Shown here one piece after another: positions 8,616-16,576 of a DNA stretch of 64,000 nt (its first letter is position 1; the number at the start of each line of letters is the position of its first letter). The stretch spans positions 1 through 64,000 of the forward strand of contig JAUXRY010000041.1 in assembly GCA_030679915.1 (NCBI GenBank), read 5' to 3'. This DNA is from Thiobacillus sp. (GTDB lineage: Bacteria > Pseudomonadota > Gammaproteobacteria > Burkholderiales > Thiobacillaceae). A program made the translations under genes and the position numbers. Below the pieces are notes generated by a model, which saw nothing but the letters and a program-made list of their open reading frames with translations, ran no database searches and was not told where the DNA came from.

Positions 8616-8644
8616 ATCATGAGGCGAATGAGAACGATTGTCAA
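8616..8644 (-). promoter_or_regulatory. Fur-box promoter of bfd
   Basis: On the minus strand a perfect -35 TTGACA (8644-8639) is followed after 17 bases by CATGAT (8621-8616), a weak -10. The palindrome TGAGAACGATTGTCA (8629-8643, plus-strand reading) overlaps the -35 and matches the TGA-AA---TT-TCA core of Fur boxes. Iron-bound Fur should block the promoter. Position relative to bfd supports this; binding is inferred. Confidence 0.75.
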
Positions 8645-8781
8645 TAACTTTATTGACCTGTTCGCAAGAAGATCGTCCGGCGGGCTCTACGCGCGGGGCA
8701 TCAGTCAATGAAAGACCTGCAGCACCAAGCCCAATTCGGGTTTTGCGCATGCATCTCACGGGTCCGCATTTACGCGCACAC

Positions 8782-9405
8782 TTAGCCTGTAGCGCATTGC
8801 CCAAGGCCGGGAAATGTGTGCATGTCGTCAGCCCGGCTGGCTATTTGTTGCGTTATTTGCCGGGCGAGACGTGGACGAACCCAGGCCATCGCAATCCCGA
8901 TTCCCAGCACCAGTGTGACGAAATAGAGCGCCATCAAACCGTTGTATCCGAGTGGCGAAAACGGTTTGGCCACTCCGATAAACGCGGCGTAAAACCATGT
9001 TGCGGCACTTACGCCACCGAGTAACGCCGGTAGAAATGCAGCGCGGGAGGCATTCTTCTGCGGCAGGGCGAGGCGTGGGAATGCGTATCGGTGAAGCAGA
9101 ACACCATTGATCGTCAGAATGACAACGACGGTTAATTTGGCCAGCAGTTTACCGTTGGCAGCGATAGCGCTCAGCTCGAAACGGGTATCCAGCCATATGA
9201 TTATCGCGCCGCTGATCCAGAGCGTAGTGAGGGTGATGCTCACCATGCGGGCGGATTTGTTCAGGAGTGGGTTGTTGACGCGCCGCCACGCAAAGATGGC
9301 AAAGTCGCCAAAAGTGATCGCCACAGTCGCCGCGACAAAGAAGAGTATGTGGAGGTAAATCAAACTTGCGCGCGCCACTGCTGGCATGTCCAGACTATCA
9401 ATCAT
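8782..9405 (-). CDS. Uncharacterised multi-pass membrane protein, possibly iron-regulated
   Basis: I do not recognise this 207-aa protein. It has about five to six hydrophobic helices, beginning ASLIYLHILFFVAATVAI. Histidines lie in or next to helices (IYLHILFF, GVLLHRYAFP), so haem b binding is conceivable but unproven. ATG at 9405 is preferred over the TTG at 9441, which lacks support. The gene sits between bfd and the porin of the Feo run, on the same strand, and a Fur-box-like palindrome lies about 60 bases upstream. That context suggests a role in iron metabolism, perhaps membrane electron transfer. Confidence 0.7.
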   Translation of the reverse strand: MIDSLDMPAVARASLIYLHILFFVAATVAITFGDFAIFAWRRVNNPLLNKSARMVSITLTTLWISGAIIIWLDTRFELSAIAANGKLLAKLTVVVILTINGVLLHRYAFPRLALPQKNASRAAFLPALLGGVSAATWFYAAFIGVAKPFSPLGYNGLMALYFVTLVLGIGIAMAWVRPRLARQITQQIASRADDMHTFPGLGQCATG

Positions 9406-9463
9406 GGTTGTGTCCCAATATGAAAATAGCTGGCGATGCAAAGGCTTGGCTGGCTGAAATTAA

Positions 9464-9490
9464 TGAAAAACGTTATCGAAATCGGTAACG
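9464..9490 (-). promoter_or_regulatory. Fur-box-like site and overlapping palindrome
   Basis: TGAAAAACGTTATCG (9464-9478) fits the 15-base Fur core except at the last base. It overlaps a second, 20-base imperfect palindrome CGTTATCGAAATCGGTAACG (9471-9490) with four mismatched positions. Both lie upstream of the membrane protein gene starting at 9405. No clear -35/-10 pair could be fixed. Confidence 0.5.
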
Positions 9491-9495
9491 ACAGG

Positions 9496-9528
9496 CCTCC
9501 CGTACTTCGTTTAGCTCAAGTCGGGAGG
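9496..9528 (-). terminator. Stem-loop between porin and membrane protein genes
   Basis: CCTCCCG-ACTT pairs with AAGT-CGGGAGG with one bulged T and a 10-base loop. No T tract follows on either strand, so it may be a weak terminator, an RNA end stabiliser or part of the downstream leader. Confidence 0.4.
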
Positions 9529-9578
9529 AGCTTGCAGGTATAAAGATTGGGCAGTCTGGCTAGAAGCGGCCTTTTAGG

Positions 9579-9605
9579 ATGAAGGCCACTTTGCGGAGCC
9601 TTCAT
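9579..9605 (-). terminator. Stem-loop just past the porin gene
   Basis: ATGAAGGC (9579-9586) pairs perfectly with GCCTTCAT (9598-9605) over an 11-base loop, about 20 bases past the porin stop. There is no good T run, so termination strength is uncertain, but it is a natural 3' end for the Feo transcript. Confidence 0.5.
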
Positions 9606-9626
9606 TTCCGGTTCCAGCTTTTGTCT

Positions 9627-10850
9627 TTAGAACTGGTAACCGACCCCCAGGTTGAAGCCGTTCTGGTTCTTGCCGTCGTCGTTGTTCTGCTTCTGGTAGT
9701 CGGCCTTCAGCACGACATCGGGATGGGGTTTGAAGCTCACGCCCGTATCAATCTGCTTCTTTTTGCTGCCGACATTATCTCCTGCTTTGTTGTCCCACAG
9801 GCCGTAGCGTGCGAAGACGCCCCATTGCTCGGACAGCTTGTAGGAAGGTTCGACATACCAGCCATTTTGCTTGTCGGCGCCGATGGCTGCGGGTCCGCTA
9901 CCATCGAGATCCCATTGCGCGAACAACGCTTTAAGGCCGAATGCCCCTTTGTTGTAAATGCCGTGCAACTCGTACAGATTGGCGCTGCCAGCTGTGGGGT
10001 CCAGACCTTGCGTGATATCTGTTTGATGCTGGATGGAGCCGCCGAGCTCGATGCCAGGCACGCCAGTCCACTTCAATCGGGCAGTGGTGGCGAGATTCTT
10101 GGCGCGTGCTTCGCTGGTTTTCTGGCGACCGTCGCGCGGCTTGTAATTGTTGGCGGCCGTGGTTGAAAGGCCTTCATGTACGGCCAGGTCGTAGCTGAAG
10201 CTGTCGCCCAGCTGGCCGGACACCGCTGCGCCACCCGCCCACCAGGTTGCGGGGATGATGTCCTTCTCGACCGAGTTACGTTCCACACCGTAGAACGCAG
10301 GCGGTTCGTGGGTTTCGTTCATGATGCCCACCGGCAGTAAAAACAGGCCGGCCTTGCCGCGATGGTTGGGCGTAAAGTCATATTCGATGTAAGCCTGTTC
10401 GAGCTCGATTTCGCCTTTTTTCCCCTCGCCCGCAATGCTGTGCTCAACTTCAAGTTCGGAGAAAAAACGGGTGCGTTCATTGAAAGTGTGGCCGAGAAAC
10501 AGCACGAAGCGGTGGAAATCGAGCTCGTCCTTGTCCTTTGCGCCCCCTTTCCCTTCAAGGTTGTTGTAGTGCAGCTCTCCATAACCACCGATGCGGGTTT
10601 TTTCAGCCCAGGATGACGTGCCGGTTGAGCCATGGTGAGACGTTTTTTCAACTTGTTCGCTGGTGGCTGCCACCTTTTGTTCGGTGGTCTTGAGCTGGCC
10701 CTTGAGTGACTGGTTTTCCGTTTCCAGCGCATTCATGCGGGCTTCCATGGCTTTGAGGCGTTCTTCCACGCTCATGTCGGCAGCAGCCGGTGCGGCAAAG
10801 GTCGATAGAACAGCGGCTGCAAGTGCGGCGCGGATCAATGGGTGTTTCAT
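9627..10850 (-). CDS. Outer membrane porin with N-terminal coiled coil (OprO/OprP-like)
   Basis: A 407-aa outer membrane protein. A signal peptide (MKHPLIRAALAAAVLSTFAAPAAA) is followed by a heptad-rich coiled coil (VEERLKAMEARMNALETENQSLKG, about residues 28-70), which may trimerise or reach toward peptidoglycan. A beta-barrel starting at RIGGYGELHYNN follows and ends in the outer membrane insertion signal GVGYQF with terminal Phe. The barrel resembles phosphate-selective porins, but no substrate residues can be named. Last gene of the hemP-feoBA run, 72 bases after the DUF4405-like gene, with GGGA before the ATG. Confidence 0.85.
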   Translation of the reverse strand: MKHPLIRAALAAAVLSTFAAPAAADMSVEERLKAMEARMNALETENQSLKGQLKTTEQKVAATSEQVEKTSHHGSTGTSSWAEKTRIGGYGELHYNNLEGKGGAKDKDELDFHRFVLFLGHTFNERTRFFSELEVEHSIAGEGKKGEIELEQAYIEYDFTPNHRGKAGLFLLPVGIMNETHEPPAFYGVERNSVEKDIIPATWWAGGAAVSGQLGDSFSYDLAVHEGLSTTAANNYKPRDGRQKTSEARAKNLATTARLKWTGVPGIELGGSIQHQTDITQGLDPTAGSANLYELHGIYNKGAFGLKALFAQWDLDGSGPAAIGADKQNGWYVEPSYKLSEQWGVFARYGLWDNKAGDNVGSKKKQIDTGVSFKPHPDVVLKADYQKQNNDDGKNQNGFNLGVGYQF

Positions 10851-10922
10851 GGTGAGTCCCTTTAGGTCGGTTGAGAAAAGGGCTGGCTGGGGGCAAATGC
10901 CCGTGGCTGGCAGTTTAAAAAA

Positions 10923-11408
10923 TCAGGCGGCATTGGATGCGCGCTGCGTGGAGGTGGCAGGTGGGGGACGGCGGCGGCCGAGGCGTATGTGCATCAGTCC
11001 GCCCAATGGCAACGCCAGACCGGCTATCCAGTGTGCAAGCGGTAACCAGGCCTCGTTGGATTCGGATAAAAAGTAATACAGCGCGTAGCCGGTGAGCGCG
11101 AGCCACAGCAAATACGCTTTCATCGCCAGACCGGAGCGTCGGTTCTTGTTGAGCTGCCAGGCCCGGTGCGCATGAATGGGCAGCACCGAGCCGATGGCCA
11201 CCAGCGAGGCGAAGGCCATCAGGCCATGCAGGCGCAGCCACCAGGACTCGAGTGGGTGGGCCGCGTCGCCGAAGTCGCCCGGCACACGCAAAAAATAGTG
11301 AAACAGCAGCCAAAGCGCGCCGGATACCCATAGCGCGAACACGATTGCGTACAAGCTGCGTTTTTGGCGTGGCCCCATGCGGATGGGTAAGGGATGGTGA
11401 CGGCTCAT
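10923..11408 (-). CDS. Four-helix membrane protein, DUF4405-like (putative b-type electron carrier)
   Basis: A 161-aa inner membrane protein with about four helices. Histidines sit at helix ends or centres: LLFHYF, LRLHGLMAF, VLPIHAHRAW, LAHWIAG and GGLMHI. This is typical of small haem-b-binding membrane proteins such as the DUF4405 group. The ATG at 11408 overlaps the apbE stop (ATGA); the longer open frame upstream is apbE out of frame. Adjacent FMN-binding and ApbE genes suggest it carries electrons across the inner membrane to the periplasmic flavoprotein. That role is inferred, and haem binding is not shown. Confidence 0.7.
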   Translation of the reverse strand: MSRHHPLPIRMGPRQKRSLYAIVFALWVSGALWLLFHYFLRVPGDFGDAAHPLESWWLRLHGLMAFASLVAIGSVLPIHAHRAWQLNKNRRSGLAMKAYLLWLALTGYALYYFLSESNEAWLPLAHWIAGLALPLGGLMHIRLGRRRPPPATSTQRASNAA

Positions 11409-12358
11409 TCGGCAGCGACCTCCGGCAGGGCATCGCGCCAACCTGTCGAATCGGACAGGCGGACGCGGCAATAGGCAGGCAGGGTTGGATCGGCGTCGAT
11501 CATGACGGCGTGCGCGCCAAAATGATCGAGCACGGCAATAGCCCGGTCGGGTTCGGCGAATACTACCTTGGTGAGCGCGTCGGCCAGCATGCACTGATCG
11601 GTTAGCACGCTTACGCTGCGTATATCGATGCAGGGTTGGCGCGTGGCCGCGTTGATCAACGGCGTGACCACGCGGCCTTGATGTTGGCGTTGGCTGAAAT
11701 ACGACGCCGAGGTGGCCACGGCCCCCTCGCGCAATTGGCACAGTGGGAGCAGCTGGGTGGCCGCCCCGGGGTGGCGCACGCGGATGGTTTCCGCCGCTTC
11801 GCCAAACAGCCGCAGGTCGCCGCCTGCATTGACCCGGCCCGCCAGTAGGCCGGCGTCCTGCAGCGCGCCTAGGGCGCAGTCGACCGCATAGCCTTTTGCG
11901 ATGCCGCCCAGATCGATGTGCAAGGGGCGACTGAATCGCACGCGATGATCGGGCAGCAGTTCGATGTGCTGCCAGTTCGCTGCGGCATCAGCTGGAGCGA
12001 AATCGGCGTGGTGCGGCAGATACCCTTCGCGCACCAGTTCCGGCGCGATGCTGATGTCGAACAGTCCGTTGCTGGCCTCGGCGATGGAACGTGCGGTGTC
12101 CAGCACGAACCAGGTATGGGGGTCGACCGTGATGCCCGTTGTGCCGCTGCGGTTAAGCTGCGACACGTCGGATTTCGGATCGTGATAACTCATCAGGGAT
12201 TGAATTCGTTCCACTGCCACAAAGGCCTGTTCGATCGCTGTATTCAATGCCTGTGTCGACGCACCGCGCGCGCTGATTTCCACCAGCGTGCCCAGCAACG
12301 GCCGCGCACGCGTTAGCGCGCCGCCATGCTGTGGAGAGGCGGCGGCGATCGGATTCAC
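11405..12358 (-). CDS. apbE: FAD:protein FMN transferase (ApbE)
   Basis: Transfers FMN from FAD to a Thr/Ser of extracytoplasmic flavoproteins. About 317 aa from GTG at 12358, which overlaps the stop of the FMN-binding gene (GTGA). Family motifs seen: RPLLGTLVEI at the N-terminus, MSYHDPKSDVSQLNRSG, IAKGYAVDCAL, GRVNAGGDLRLFG, and SVSVLTDQCMLADALTK with the Mg-binding Asp. No clear signal peptide is present with this start; an ATG at 12418 would add 20 residues without one either. Its likely target is the protein encoded just upstream. Confidence 0.9.
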   Translation of the reverse strand: MNPIAAASPQHGGALTRARPLLGTLVEISARGASTQALNTAIEQAFVAVERIQSLMSYHDPKSDVSQLNRSGTTGITVDPHTWFVLDTARSIAEASNGLFDISIAPELVREGYLPHHADFAPADAAANWQHIELLPDHRVRFSRPLHIDLGGIAKGYAVDCALGALQDAGLLAGRVNAGGDLRLFGEAAETIRVRHPGAATQLLPLCQLREGAVATSASYFSQRQHQGRVVTPLINAATRQPCIDIRSVSVLTDQCMLADALTKVVFAEPDRAIAVLDHFGAHAVMIDADPTLPAYCRVRLSDSTGWRDALPEVAAE

Positions 12359-12894
12359 TTCAATGCGGTCTCGTGCAGTGCGAGGATGCGGCGCACCCCT
12401 TCGCTGATGTGCTTGCACGAGAGCGTGGCACCGCTGATGTTCTGGATGTCGTTATCCAGTCGCAGCGAAGCGCCGTGCTTCTTGCCATTAAACTGCGCGC
12501 GCCAGTTGGCATTGCGAATTTCGCGGCCGTGGGTTTCACGGTAGTCGAGTATCTCTACACCCAGTACGGTGCCGGCCATGTCGAGGGCGACGGCATAGGT
12601 GATGAATTCGTGCTTGCCGAACACTTCGTCCTGTACCACCCAGCCTACCTGCTTGCCGTTGTCGATCGCTTTCCAGACCGGCTGCTTGTTGTAGCGCATG
12701 CGCACGCCGGCCGCCTTCTCTATGAAGCTTTTTTGATCGGCAGTGAATTCAACTGGCATCGACGCGAAACTGTCAGCCTGAGGAAAGAATTGCTTCTGCG
12801 CCTGCTCGATATTCATGTATTGCACGGCGTAGGCTGGTGCAGCGACAAAGGCGGCAAGTGCAGGGGCGATCAGCCATACGGGTGGATGGTGCAT
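12355..12894 (-). CDS. Periplasmic FMN-binding domain protein (flavinylation target)
   Basis: A 179-aa exported protein. Signal peptide MHHPPVWLIAPALAAFVAAPAYA. The C-terminal FMN-binding domain, as in NqrC/RnfG, contains LGVEILDYRETHG and the acceptor motif SGATLSCKH. In this family ApbE links FMN to the Thr of S-G-A-T. The apbE gene follows with a GTGA overlap, and an outer membrane protein gene precedes by 10 bases. In this iron-uptake run the flavoprotein is a good candidate for an extracytoplasmic electron donor to Fe3+ or a ferric complex. That reaction is inference. Confidence 0.87.
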   Translation of the reverse strand: MHHPPVWLIAPALAAFVAAPAYAVQYMNIEQAQKQFFPQADSFASMPVEFTADQKSFIEKAAGVRMRYNKQPVWKAIDNGKQVGWVVQDEVFGKHEFITYAVALDMAGTVLGVEILDYRETHGREIRNANWRAQFNGKKHGASLRLDNDIQNISGATLSCKHISEGVRRILALHETALK

Positions 12895-12904
12895 GGTCGT
12901 ATCC

Positions 12905-13849
12905 TCAAAAGTTGTAGCCGAGCTTGAAACGCAACTCGTGCTTGGTTTTTTCGATCAGGTGCAGGTTGTCTGCCGCCTGGTTGATGTATTGCTCCTTGCC
13001 ACCTGCCAGTTGTTCGAACCAGGTCAGCGTGGCCCACCATTGCTTGCTGCCGTAGTGGATCGAGGGGCCGGCGAACACGCTCCAGCGTTCCTGTCCGACT
13101 TCGGTTTCGAATTCGGTCTCGTACAAGGCTTCCATGCCGACCGACCAGTTGGGCGCAAAGCGATAGGAGGCGCCCGCGCCGAGCTTGAATTCGATTTCCA
13201 TTTCCGGCTCGGTCGGCCACTCGAAACTGGCCGATGGATCGTTGTTCAGTGTCTGAATGGCCGCGTCGGCGCTAGCTTGCCTGGAGGCACTGAGTGATGC
13301 GCGCTTGGCGTAGGTGGCCTCGATACCGGTGTTGGCAATCAGTGTGAGCTGGTCGTCCAGCAGCAGCTTTTGCAATTGCAGGCCGAACTCCGCCTTGGTC
13401 GTGTCCTTGTCCAGACCCGAATGCGGATCGCGCCATAACTGAACCAGCGCCACGGTGCCCGACAGCCCGATTGGGTCCTTGGCTGCGCTGAGGAAGTTGT
13501 ACTTGAGTTTGCCTTCGACACCGGATGGTTTGAGCCCGTAGCTTTTCGCACCCGGCAGATAACCGTCGATCACCAGTCCCTGGGTGTCGATCGACTGTCC
13601 CTTGAGTTCGAGCGACGCGGTCAGCCGGTGTGTCAGGCCGTATTCATACTCGGCGCTGATATCGTTGGCCTGGTAGCGGCCTTGGCCCTTGTCCCAGCGA
13701 TGGGTCATGAACAGATAGGCCTCGCTTGCGCCTTTAGGCAGGGTTTCCGCGCCGGATACATACCCCAGCAGGTTTTCGTCGGCCAGCGCGGGCAGCGCCA
13801 GTAGTGCGGCGGCGAGCGCAGTCATGCTTGGGGTGAATTTGACAGCCAT
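12905..13849 (-). CDS. Outer membrane beta-barrel protein, function unknown (DUF6662-like)
   Basis: A 314-aa exported protein. After a signal peptide (MAVKFTPSMTALAAALLALPALA) it is rich in alternating aromatic/polar strands (ISAEYEYGLTHRLTASLELKG, GVEGKLKYNF, WSVFAGPSIHYGSKQWWATLTWF) and ends in FKLGYNF with terminal Phe, as outer membrane barrels do. I cannot assign a transport substrate. It lies 142 bases after feoA and 10 before the FMN-binding gene, so it belongs to the same run. The gap contains the repeated motif GGCTGGCTGG but no convincing terminator. Confidence 0.75.
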   Translation of the reverse strand: MAVKFTPSMTALAAALLALPALADENLLGYVSGAETLPKGASEAYLFMTHRWDKGQGRYQANDISAEYEYGLTHRLTASLELKGQSIDTQGLVIDGYLPGAKSYGLKPSGVEGKLKYNFLSAAKDPIGLSGTVALVQLWRDPHSGLDKDTTKAEFGLQLQKLLLDDQLTLIANTGIEATYAKRASLSASRQASADAAIQTLNNDPSASFEWPTEPEMEIEFKLGAGASYRFAPNWSVGMEALYETEFETEVGQERWSVFAGPSIHYGSKQWWATLTWFEQLAGGKEQYINQAADNLHLIEKTKHELRFKLGYNF

Positions 13850-13991
13850 GGTGCTTCCTTTCAGTTTGATGAATTGCTTGGATCAAGCTGGCTGGCAACG
13901 GGCTGGCTGGCGTGGTTTTTCAGGTGCGGCACCCGACTCAAGGCACCGCGGAACATCGGTAAAAATATCGGTTAGTAAACCAGGTGGGCTT

Positions 13992-14240
13992 TCATTTTCG
14001 GGTCACCCATACAAGGCGCGCCACACTGTCTTCCAGCGCGAGCTCGACTTCGTCGATCATCACCAGTGTCATGGGATGCTGCTGCAACACGATGAGCGGA
14101 CGACCCGGTGCCAAGCCATAAGCGATGATCTGTTCACGCTGGGTCGGGTCGATGGCGTCGTCGAGCGCGTCGACCTCGGCGCGGGCCCCGGGCAGCAAAA
14201 ACGCAAGGGGTACCCGGGCTTTGTGGTCGTGCGTACTCAT
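13992..14240 (-). CDS. feoA: Ferrous iron transport protein A
   Basis: Small cytoplasmic SH3-fold partner of FeoB. The 82-aa product has the FeoA layout (VPLAFLLPGARAEVDAL...REQIIAYGLAPGRPLIVLQQHPMTLVMIDEVELALEDSVARLVWV). ATG at 14240 overlaps the feoB stop (ATGA). The order feoB-feoA is reversed from the more common feoA-feoB. Confidence 0.88.
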   Translation of the reverse strand: MSTHDHKARVPLAFLLPGARAEVDALDDAIDPTQREQIIAYGLAPGRPLIVLQQHPMTLVMIDEVELALEDSVARLVWVTRK

Positions 14241-16165
14241 AACCACACCGCCCGCAGCAAATGGTTAAGCAAGCCGCCGATCAAAAAGGCGAACGGGACG
14301 ATGAAGGCGATCATGGCCGCGGCGATTTTCCAGCCTTGCTCTTTCACGATCATCATCACGCTGGCGATGCACGGCACGAACAGCGTGATGGTGACCATGC
14401 CGACCACCGCCTGGATGGGCGACAGCTGATGGCTGAGGGCAAACAGGCCAGTGGCGCCAAAGTCGCGCCGCAGAAAGCCCATCACGAAAGCGGCGCTGGC
14501 CTCCGGGGGCAGCCCCAGCCAGCCCGACACCAGCGGTTCGCCGGCGCGGATGATCGCGGGCAGCGCACCAAACTGATTCAGCAGGAACATGATCAGGGTG
14601 CCCAGGAGGAACAGCGGAATCACCTCGATCAGGTACCACTTGATCCGCCCCACGGTTTTTTTGGCGACGTTGCCAAACAGCGGCAGCCGGATCGGCGGCA
14701 TTTCGGTCACCAGCGGAATACGCCGGCCCGGGATTATCTTGGCGGCGAGAAAGCCGGCCAGCAGCAAGACCCCCACCATGGAAGCCGCCCAGATCAGTGT
14801 GGCGGTAAACGAAATGCCGCCCAGCAAGCCGAGCACCACCCCCAGTTGGGCCGAGCAGGGGATCGCCAGCGCCATCAGGAAAATGGTGATAAGGCGTTCG
14901 CGGGGGCTATGCAGAATGCGGGTGGTGAGCGTGGACATGGTGACGCAGCCGAGCCCCAGCACCATCGGCAGTACGGCGCGTCCATTCAGGCCGATCAGCT
15001 TGAACAGGCGGTTGGCCAATACTGACAACCGCGCGAAATAACCGGAGTCCTCCAGCAGGCCAAAGATGATGAAGAAGGTGGTGACGATGGGCAGGATCAG
15101 CGCCAGCGCGTAGGTCATGCCCATGGTCCACAAGCCATACTCGCCGACCAGCAGGTCGGCCATCCAAACCACACCAATATGCTCACGCACGAACGCCGTA
15201 ACCACCGGGTTTAATATATTGCCGAACAGGTCGTTTTCCATCAGACCGACCAGGGTGCCGGCGCCAAACACGCCGACAAATTCGTACAGTGCAAACAACA
15301 CGCCCAGCAGAATCGGCCAGGCCCAGAAGCGGTGGATGATCAATTGACCAATACGATGCGCAAGCAGTGGGCTGGCCTGCTCAGTGCGGGCCGTCACGCG
15401 GCTGGTCAGAGTACTTGCGGCCTCGCCCCGTTCGTGCGCCAACGCAGCGGGCAGCACACCCTTTGCCTGGGCGGCGGCACGCGCCGACACCAAGTCGGCG
15501 CCATTTTCGCCCGCGGCCTCGGACAGCCAGGCCTCGACCTCGCTGTCTTGTCCCAGATACAGTATGGCCAGTCCGCGCGCATTCAACCGGGGATGGGGCG
15601 CGTGCAGGCTGATGCGATTGGCGAGGTCGCTAATCGCGGCTTCGGTGTCAGTGTCGTAATGCAGTAACGGCAGCATCGCACGCGCGTCGGCAAGGCTGCG
15701 CGTCAGTTGCGCCATGCCCTCGCCGCCGGTTGCGACGGTTGGAATTACCGGAATACCGAGCGCGCTCGACAGTGCCTGCGCATCCACCGTCACGCCGCGC
15801 GCGCCGGCTTCGTCGTGCATGTTGAGCGCCAGTACAGCGGGTACGCCCAACTCGGCCAGCAGCGCGGTGAGCGTCAGGGTACGGCGCAGGTTCTTGGCAT
15901 CGCCCACCTGAATCACTGCGCGCAAGGGTTCGTGCAACAGCGCACGCATGGTGGCGCGTTCGTCGTCGCTGCGTGCCGGCAGGGTCAGCACGCCGGGTGT
16001 GTCGATGAGGTCAACCGCTGCATCAAAGCGCGCTGTCGCTCGGGCCACTTCGACGGTCGTGCCAGGATAGTTTGAGACGTTCACATACGCACCGGTCAGG
16101 CGATGGAACAGTACGGATTTCCCGACGTTGGGGTTGCCGACGAGGGCGATGGCGGAAGCGGTCAT
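14237..16165 (-). CDS. feoB: Ferrous iron transporter FeoB
   Basis: Inner membrane Fe2+ importer with an N-terminal GTPase. The 642-aa protein shows G1 GNPNVGKS (residues 11-18), G2 in NYPGTTVE, G3 DTPG, and G4 LNMHD (the usual NxxD). A spacer follows, then about eight to ten membrane helices with the Gate motifs (GLGCVTMSTLTTR, a Cys-containing gate, and FVPCIASVMMIVKEQGW). The length is at the short end for the family. hemP lies 52 bases upstream and feoA overlaps downstream. Control is expected from the Fur-box promoter before hemP. Confidence 0.96.
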   Translation of the reverse strand: MTASAIALVGNPNVGKSVLFHRLTGAYVNVSNYPGTTVEVARATARFDAAVDLIDTPGVLTLPARSDDERATMRALLHEPLRAVIQVGDAKNLRRTLTLTALLAELGVPAVLALNMHDEAGARGVTVDAQALSSALGIPVIPTVATGGEGMAQLTRSLADARAMLPLLHYDTDTEAAISDLANRISLHAPHPRLNARGLAILYLGQDSEVEAWLSEAAGENGADLVSARAAAQAKGVLPAALAHERGEAASTLTSRVTARTEQASPLLAHRIGQLIIHRFWAWPILLGVLFALYEFVGVFGAGTLVGLMENDLFGNILNPVVTAFVREHIGVVWMADLLVGEYGLWTMGMTYALALILPIVTTFFIIFGLLEDSGYFARLSVLANRLFKLIGLNGRAVLPMVLGLGCVTMSTLTTRILHSPRERLITIFLMALAIPCSAQLGVVLGLLGGISFTATLIWAASMVGVLLLAGFLAAKIIPGRRIPLVTEMPPIRLPLFGNVAKKTVGRIKWYLIEVIPLFLLGTLIMFLLNQFGALPAIIRAGEPLVSGWLGLPPEASAAFVMGFLRRDFGATGLFALSHQLSPIQAVVGMVTITLFVPCIASVMMIVKEQGWKIAAAMIAFIVPFAFLIGGLLNHLLRAVWL

Positions 16166-16216
16166 AGGGTCTGCTGGCGGCGGCGGGTGGAGGGGAGCAA
16201 GATGTTGGCGGACAAC

Positions 16217-16399
16217 TTATTTGGTCAAAATCAGCTTGCCATTCTTGGTGATGCGCAAACGATAGGTGTCGCCGTTATGCCCGATCAGAATTTCCTGGCT
16301 GCCCCGGAACAGACGGTCTGCCGGAACGATGTCCGTTGGCAGGCCGCGTTGTGCGACTTCATTTGGCAGGCGAGCAGGAGCGGGAGCAGTGTTGGGCAT
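16217..16399 (-). CDS. hemP: HemP-family small protein
   Basis: A 60-aa protein ending in the HemP domain signature: LFRGSQEILIGHNGDTYRLRI then TKNGKLILTK. HemP/HmuP proteins are small Fur-regulated products found before haem or iron uptake genes; in some betaproteobacteria they activate TonB-receptor gene expression. ATG at 16399 is chosen because the longer frame to 16492 would begin inside the Fur-box promoter. It lies immediately upstream of feoB, suggesting a regulatory or coupling role in the Feo run. Confidence 0.8.
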   Translation of the reverse strand: MPNTAPAPARLPNEVAQRGLPTDIVPADRLFRGSQEILIGHNGDTYRLRITKNGKLILTK

Positions 16400-16463
16400 G
16401 TTGAGCTGGATCAGAGGGTAGCCGGGCTGGTTAGTGAGATTACTTATACAAATTGAGACAAGA

Positions 16464-16492
16464 ATGATAACGATTCTCAATAAATAAAACAA
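16464..16492 (-). promoter_or_regulatory. Fur-box promoter of hemP-feoB
   Basis: Minus strand: TTGTTT (16492-16487), 17 bases, then TATCAT (16469-16464). The palindrome TGATAACGATTCTCA (16465-16479, plus-strand reading) overlaps the -10 and matches the Fur core TGA-AA---TT-TCA at every conserved position. Iron-loaded Fur should occlude RNA polymerase. The predicted leader to the hemP ATG is roughly 60 bases. Confidence 0.85.
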
Positions 16493-16576
16493 TGGGGCTG
16501 TGCCAGATTCTTTTTTAATTCGGGTATGCGTTCAGCTGAGCTTGATCGGGCGACTCTGTAAAAGCCGCCGCTTCGA

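Noticed and set aside
8265-13910. Recurring GGCTGGCTGG motif in gaps of the iron block as a regulatory site
   Set aside because: The motif is short, GC-rich and has no fixed position relative to starts or the Fur boxes, so chance or codon-like bias cannot be excluded. It is mentioned in one finding only as a point to count.
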